Part shown: in pieces, positions 59,958 to 64,000 of the stretch
How the letters are laid out: each line of letters begins with the position of its first letter
Numbering within the stretch: position 1 is the first letter of the stretch
Assembly (NCBI GenBank): GCA_020636215.1
Contig: JACJYG010000005.1
Coordinates: 372,001 to 436,000 of the forward strand
Direction of reading: 5' to 3'
Origin: Lewinellaceae bacterium
GTDB taxonomy: Bacteria; Bacteroidota; Bacteroidia; Chitinophagales; Saprospiraceae
DNA length: 64,000 nt
Program-made: the position numbers and the translations under genes
Notes under the pieces: generated by a model
What the model was told of the DNA's origin: nothing
Databases searched by the model: none
The model's input: the letters and a program-made list of their open reading frames with translations, nothing else

Positions 59958-60947
59958 ATGACCACCAGAAGAAAATTTCTTGCCCGTTCGGCCTTTAGCG
60001 CCCTGGGCCTGGCCTTTGGCAATGTCGCCTGTGGGAATACTTCCACCGGGCGATCCCGGGAAACCGACACCATTGACACCCCCATCGTTCCTACTGTGCT
60101 CTCCACCTGGAAAAACTTTGCGGCCAATGAGGCTGCCTGGCAGGTAGTCAGCCAGGGCGGCCGAGCCCTCGATGCTGTCGAACAAGGTGTTCGGGTAGTA
60201 GAAGCCGATCCCGAAGATATGTCTGTTGGCTATGGCGGCCGGCCCGACCGCGACGGCCATGTCACGCTCGATGCCTGTATAATGGACGAGCACGGAAATT
60301 GTGGCTCCGTTTGCTTTTTAGAAAATATCAAACACCCGATCTCCGTGGCGCGCCTGGTGATGGAAAAAACACCACACGTGATCCTGGCCGGAGAAGGCGC
60401 GCTTCAGTTTGCCCTGGAGAATGGCTTCCAAAAAGAAAACCTCCTTACTGAAAAGGCAAAAGAGGAATGGGAAGCCTGGAAGGTGACCTCAGAATATAAA
60501 CCCGTGATCAATATCGAAAGCCACGACACGATCGGTATGCTGGCCATTGATCAGCAGGGCCAGCTTTCCGGCGCCTGTACTACCAGTGGAATGGCTTATA
60601 AAATGAGGGGTAGGGTCGGTGATTCTCCCATAATCGGCGCTGGTATGTACGTTGATAATGAAATCGGTGGCGCCGTTGCAACCGGATTGGGCGAAGCCGT
60701 GCTCAAAACCCTGGGCTCATTCCTTATCGTTGAACTGATGCGGCAGGGGATGTCCCCCCAACAGGCCTGTGAAGAAACCGTTCACCGGATCACCCGCAAA
60801 CAGAAAGGCTTTGAAGATTTTCAGGTGGGCTTCCTCGCCTTGAATAAGAAGGGAGAAACCGGCGCCTACGGCATTCAGCCCGGCTTTTCTTACGTGCTAT
60901 ATCAGAACGGTGAAAATAAAGCCCTGGAAGCTGGTTCGGAATTGTGA
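59958..60947 (+). CDS. N4-(beta-N-acetylglucosaminyl)-L-asparaginase family Ntn-hydrolase
   Basis: Glycosylasparaginase cleaves the GlcNAc-Asn bond at the end of N-glycan breakdown. The 329-residue protein self-cleaves before nucleophile Thr191 (SHDTIGMLAID), giving alpha and beta chains. GGRPDRDGHVTLDACIMD and VGDSPIIGAGMYVDNEIG, near the active site, fit the family. An N-terminal twin-arginine motif (RRKFLARSAF) and a lipobox Cys25 (NVACGN) suggest Tat export of a folded enzyme. The divergent GH20 gene supports a common glycoprotein-degradation function. The length is close to that of human AGA (346). Confidence 0.9.
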   Translation: MTTRRKFLARSAFSALGLAFGNVACGNTSTGRSRETDTIDTPIVPTVLSTWKNFAANEAAWQVVSQGGRALDAVEQGVRVVEADPEDMSVGYGGRPDRDGHVTLDACIMDEHGNCGSVCFLENIKHPISVARLVMEKTPHVILAGEGALQFALENGFQKENLLTEKAKEEWEAWKVTSEYKPVINIESHDTIGMLAIDQQGQLSGACTTSGMAYKMRGRVGDSPIIGAGMYVDNEIGGAVATGLGEAVLKTLGSFLIVELMRQGMSPQQACEETVHRITRKQKGFEDFQVGFLALNKKGETGAYGIQPGFSYVLYQNGENKALEAGSEL

Positions 60948-61472
60948 TTTCAGTAGTGGAGGCGCCGCCGTGTTGTCAAAATATTACCCTCTCAACCTTC
61001 AGGGTCTTATTTCCCGGCCAGCAAGGATAGCGATCCCCTACTTCAAAATTTAACACTCTTCCCCAAGCGGCCCAATAATAGCGTAACAAAAAGAGCAATG
61101 TTAAATAAGTAAGTGGAAGTGTATGGCTTATGAATAATTGTATTTTATAATGGCAAAAAATGCATAAGCCCCTGTGGCAGCCTTCTAAACAAGTGCCGGA
61201 AAAATCTCATAGATAAAATACCTTAATTCGAATGCAAAGCCCTAACTTTGACCTCGCTATAAAAGGCCTTCCTTTTGATCGCAGGCCACCCCGGTAACCA
61301 AAAGAGCTTTGAGAGGTACACCTATCTGAACGGAGCATAGCCGGGTCCAGGCTTGTTTCCTCACTTTGACATCACTTCGGGTCGTGTGTATCGCGTAACA
61401 AATCATAAAATAACTAATAGGTTTAATTTCTATTAAAGTGTGGAATAGTATTTCACGGAAATTAAATTTTAC
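60948..61472. other. gene-free spacer with possible leader ahead of porP
   Basis: No convincing gene; a 77-codon minus-strand frame (61257-61490) lacks a promoter and overlaps the porP promoter, so I leave it out. A TAACTTTG element (61243-61250) could start a long leader RNA containing GGCC and CCGG pairing, and a GGCTTATG/CATAAGCC stem (61125-61132, 61163-61170) lies further upstream. No known riboswitch is recognised. Confidence 0.35.
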
Positions 61473-61480
61473 TATTTTTG
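61473..61480 (+). promoter_or_regulatory. promoter -7 element of porP
   Basis: TATTTTTG fully matches TAnnTTTG and lies 21 bp before the ATG at 61502, supporting that start over the ATG at 61478. TTTC at 61451-61454 is a weak -33 candidate. Confidence 0.45.
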
Positions 61481-61501
61481 CCCATCTCAAAAACTTATCC
61501 C

Positions 61502-62452
61502 ATGACTCGATCAGTTTTACTACCTGTCCTTTTGCTTTTGATGGCCTACAGCCTACAGGCGCAACAGCTTTCCCTGTTTACCCAATACCGCGATAATGCT
61601 GGCATCATCAATCCCGCCGCTGTAGAAAGCGACTGGCTTGGTTTTGGCCAGAACATTACGTTCGGGGCTTCCTACCGCGCCCAGTGGGTCGGCTTGGATA
61701 ATGCTCCGCGCACCTTGGTGGCCAGGGGATCTTACCTTTATGCCGATGGGGCCGGAGTGACCCTCATGGCGGGTGGCTACCTAATGAATGACCAAACTGG
61801 GCCAACCGGGTTTACTGGCCTGTATGGCCGTATTGCCGGTATTGTTACCCAGGACCCCGAAGTGGGAGGGTTTTCTATTGGGCTGGGCGCCGGAGCGGTC
61901 AATTACCGCGTGAAAGCTTCTGAGATTCGCCTCCGGGAGCAGGGCGATATTGTAGGAACGACCGACCAGTCTCAATTCTTTCCCGACGTGAGCCTGGGCC
62001 TCTATTTCTACCACCTTATCGGCCGTAATGACGACTATTTCTACGCTGGCCTCTCCGTCCCACAGGTGATTGGGCTGGACCTCACCTTCCAGGATGAGAA
62101 CGGGGAATATACCACCAAGCGGGTCCAACACTTTTACGGCATGCTTGGCTTTTACAAATTTTTCAACAACGATAGTTTTCTGGAACCCTCCGTTTGGGTC
62201 AAATATGCGCCAGGCGCTCCCATCAATGCCGATTTCAACCTGCGCTACTACCTGCCGGTTAACCTTTGGATCGGCGCGGGAGGGTCTACTGCAGGGTCAG
62301 CCCATTTAGAGACGGGGATTGTTCTTGGCGATACGGCTGGTTTTGACCAAACCTTCCGCATTGGTTATGGCTTTGGCTATTCCTTCAGTTCTTTTGGACC
62401 GGCAGCCGGGACCAGCCATGAGATTAACCTGGCTTTCTCGCTGTTTAAGTAA
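61502..62452 (+). CDS. PorP/SprF-family outer-membrane protein
   Basis: The 316-residue protein has a signal peptide (LLPVLLLLMAYSLQAQ) and the PorP/SprF opening (SLFTQYRDNAGIINPAAV), followed by about 12 barrel strands and a closing INLAFSLFK. SprF-type proteins help place partner adhesins or sorting cargo at the cell surface in T9SS bacteria. The ATG at 61502 is chosen because the promoter element lies just upstream and the earlier start extends into it. It is followed 128 bp later by a large repeat protein in the same direction, the usual porP-adhesin arrangement. Confidence 0.9.
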   Translation: MTRSVLLPVLLLLMAYSLQAQQLSLFTQYRDNAGIINPAAVESDWLGFGQNITFGASYRAQWVGLDNAPRTLVARGSYLYADGAGVTLMAGGYLMNDQTGPTGFTGLYGRIAGIVTQDPEVGGFSIGLGAGAVNYRVKASEIRLREQGDIVGTTDQSQFFPDVSLGLYFYHLIGRNDDYFYAGLSVPQVIGLDLTFQDENGEYTTKRVQHFYGMLGFYKFFNNDSFLEPSVWVKYAPGAPINADFNLRYYLPVNLWIGAGGSTAGSAHLETGIVLGDTAGFDQTFRIGYGFGYSFSSFGPAAGTSHEINLAFSLFK

Positions 62453-62580
62453 GCCAAGCCTGGCGCAGCCGAACGCGCTTGTCTTTTTTGAGCAAAAAGT
62501 TTTCAAACCGAACCGGCCTGATAAAAAAGAGGCTTAGACTAATGAGCGAAATAATCATAGCTCCCAAATTCATTATCTCC

Positions 62581-64000
62581 ATGAAAAAGATATTAATAAC
62601 GCTGGCGGTAGGGCTAGCCTGTACTGTAGCCGCTCTGGCCCAGCCGACTATCAACATCGTTCCTCCCGACGGAGATCCGCCTTGTACCGGCGACCAGGTG
62701 TGTGTCGATGTCGTCGTCGCTGACTTTACGGACATCCTCTCCACTACCTTCTTCATCCAGTGGGACCCTGCGGTGCTCCAATACAACCAGACCCAGGGCT
62801 ATAACCTGCCGGGTTTGGGAGGAGGTAACTTCACGCAGACTACGGATAGCACCTTATTGGTACAGTGGGTTTTTGGAGACTGCGCCAACCCCGCGGCCAA
62901 CGGATATACTATTTCCGACGGCACCTCCCTGTTCCAGGTATGTTTTACCGCCCTGGGGCAATACGGAGCAGCCTCAGATATCATCATTCCTGCCACGGCT
63001 AGCCCCCTGACGCCCGACATTAAACGGAAGGGCGCTGGATGTACCAATATCGGGATCGAAGAGGAAAATATTGACACGGCGCTCGTATCCACTTGTGTCC
63101 GTCCTTTCATCGTCGATATTTCAGATGAATTGGGTAATGAGGGCGACCTGGTGTGTATCGACTTCCGGGTTTCGGGCTTCACGGATATGCTTAGTTTTCA
63201 GTTTCCGGTAGTTTGGGACTCTACGAAGGCGGAATACGTCGACCACATCGTTCCGGGCAATTTGCCCAACTTCAACAATAATAACATAGGCACTCCCCTC
63301 AACGCTATGGGCGTCGAACCAGGGAGCATCACCGTCTCCTGGAGCGCGCCAACCCCTAACAATGGTGTCACGGTGCCGGACTCGACGCTTGTTTTCCAAT
63401 TGTGCCTCCGCCTTAAGCCGGGTTCCTGTAATATGAATTTTGGAGTCAGTATCGCCGATGAACAACCCGGTCAGGAATTCTTTCAGCCCGAAGCAGCCAA
63501 CAATTTTCAGAATGGTTTTAACCAGATCGCGGTGGGCCAGTTCGCCGGCCAGATCTCTGTTGGGCCTTGTAACCCGACCGGACTGCAGATACAGGCCGAC
63601 TGCGGCGCCCCCGTCAACCTTAATGACCAGATTTGTGTGAAGGTGCTGGCCGGCAGCAACTTCCAGAATGTGACCACGCTCCAGTTCCTCATGGAATGGA
63701 ACCCGGCCATTCTCTCCTATACCAATACCCAAAACCCTGGACTGCCCAACGGTATTACCTTCAACGCCGCCAACGCCGCCAACGGCATCCTGGGAATGTC
63801 CTGGAGTGGGAACCCTACCAGCCGAAACGCCGGAGACGTGCTCTTCGAAGTATGTTATGATGTTACCGGACTGGGCGGCAACAGCCCCTTTACTTTTATT
63901 AATCAGGATAATACCCTTGGGGTCGATGTGGCCATCATCAACAATGGCGGCAACATCGGCATCAACCCCACCAACTGCGAAGTCGAAGTCAACCAGCCGG
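62581..64000 (+). CDS. large secreted protein with cohesin-like modules (partial, runs off the window)
   Basis: The frame is open for 473 codons from the ATG at 62581 to the end of the window. It starts with a signal peptide (ILITLAVGLACTVAALAQP). At least three related beta-sandwich modules follow (about residues 21-165, 172-325 and 330-473). Each begins with a C-x-D-V/F-x-V strand (GDQVCVDVVVADFTD; EGDLVCIDFRVSGFTD; NDQICVKVLAGSNF) and carries xxxFxxxWDxxxxxY, as in cohesin-type and related domains. Cohesins bind dockerins in other systems; here partner-binding or adhesion is inferred. The gene follows porP, as for SprB-like adhesins. The C-terminal end and sorting tail lie outside the window. 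Confidence 0.8.
   Translation, partial: MKKILITLAVGLACTVAALAQPTINIVPPDGDPPCTGDQVCVDVVVADFTDILSTTFFIQWDPAVLQYNQTQGYNLPGLGGGNFTQTTDSTLLVQWVFGDCANPAANGYTISDGTSLFQVCFTALGQYGAASDIIIPATASPLTPDIKRKGAGCTNIGIEEENIDTALVSTCVRPFIVDISDELGNEGDLVCIDFRVSGFTDMLSFQFPVVWDSTKAEYVDHIVPGNLPNFNNNNIGTPLNAMGVEPGSITVSWSAPTPNNGVTVPDSTLVFQLCLRLKPGSCNMNFGVSIADEQPGQEFFQPEAANNFQNGFNQIAVGQFAGQISVGPCNPTGLQIQADCGAPVNLNDQICVKVLAGSNFQNVTTLQFLMEWNPAILSYTNTQNPGLPNGITFNAANAANGILGMSWSGNPTSRNAGDVLFEVCYDVTGLGGNSPFTFINQDNTLGVDVAIINNGGNIGINPTNCEVEVNQP

Noticed and set aside
61257..61490. 77-codon minus-strand frame upstream of porP
   Set aside because: Overlaps the porP promoter, lacks its own promoter and has no recognisable domain; left unannotated.

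Overview
The window comes from a member of the Bacteroidota, most likely the Saprospiria (Lewinella/Phaeodactylibacter-like). The basis is protein content: four secreted proteins with type IX secretion (T9SS) C-terminal sorting tails, a PorP/SprF-type outer-membrane protein beside a large adhesin, GH97 and GH20 glycosidases, DUF6089-type barrels, Bacteroidota promoter matches (TAnnTTTG) and many caspase/CHAT-type proteases. The taxonomic call is inferred from gene families. I see no tRNA, rRNA, CRISPR array or complete insertion sequence.

Region 1 (1-4254) is the end of a curli-type secretion locus: the CsgF tail, a CsgG lipoprotein with an extra C-terminal barrel-like domain, and a TolB-like lipoprotein; a convergent secreted protein of unknown function follows. 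Region 2 (4376-19038) is the most unusual part. It holds a CHAT-protease/TPR membrane protein, a membrane caspase with WG repeats, three surface or lipoprotein genes, an operon of small protein, TPR histidine kinase and NarL-type response regulator, and a second caspase. Both caspase genes are preceded by a 16-bp TACTCA..TGAGTA-type site with the 7-2-7 layout known for NarL. A candidate small RNA unit lies between the CHAT gene and the first caspase.

Region 3 (19108-29125) has a membrane protein, an inverting-type GH97 glucosidase, a DUF6089 barrel, a Sir2 deacylase with a 9-bp minisatellite at its start, a trans-sulfuration enzyme, a 43-residue membrane peptide, a LytS/LytTR two-component pair, QueD and an Rrf2 regulator. 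Region 4 (29384-40717) has a T9SS-exported haem peroxidase, a 33-residue secreted peptide with its own terminator, MscS, an ECF sigma factor overlapping a small gene, PhzF, a DUF6340-like lipoprotein, an SDR protein, a GH13-like protein and TyrS.

Region 5 (40949-49822) contains T9SS cargo (a metzincin/beta-helix giant, a beta-propeller-like protein, a thioredoxin-fold protein), a LolC/E-type permease and an HExxH protein. Region 6 (49823-52324) is gene-poor: nested palindromes, an array of thirty-one 8-bp repeats abutting the corA promoter, corA, and a TTTTCCACA (DnaA-box-like) cluster ahead of nrdBA. Region 7 (52325-64000) has nrdB and nrdA with a clear terminator, a barrel with calcium-binding repeats, divergent hexosaminidase and glycosylasparaginase genes that would act in sequence on N-glycans, and PorP followed by an adhesin with cohesin-like modules that runs off the window.
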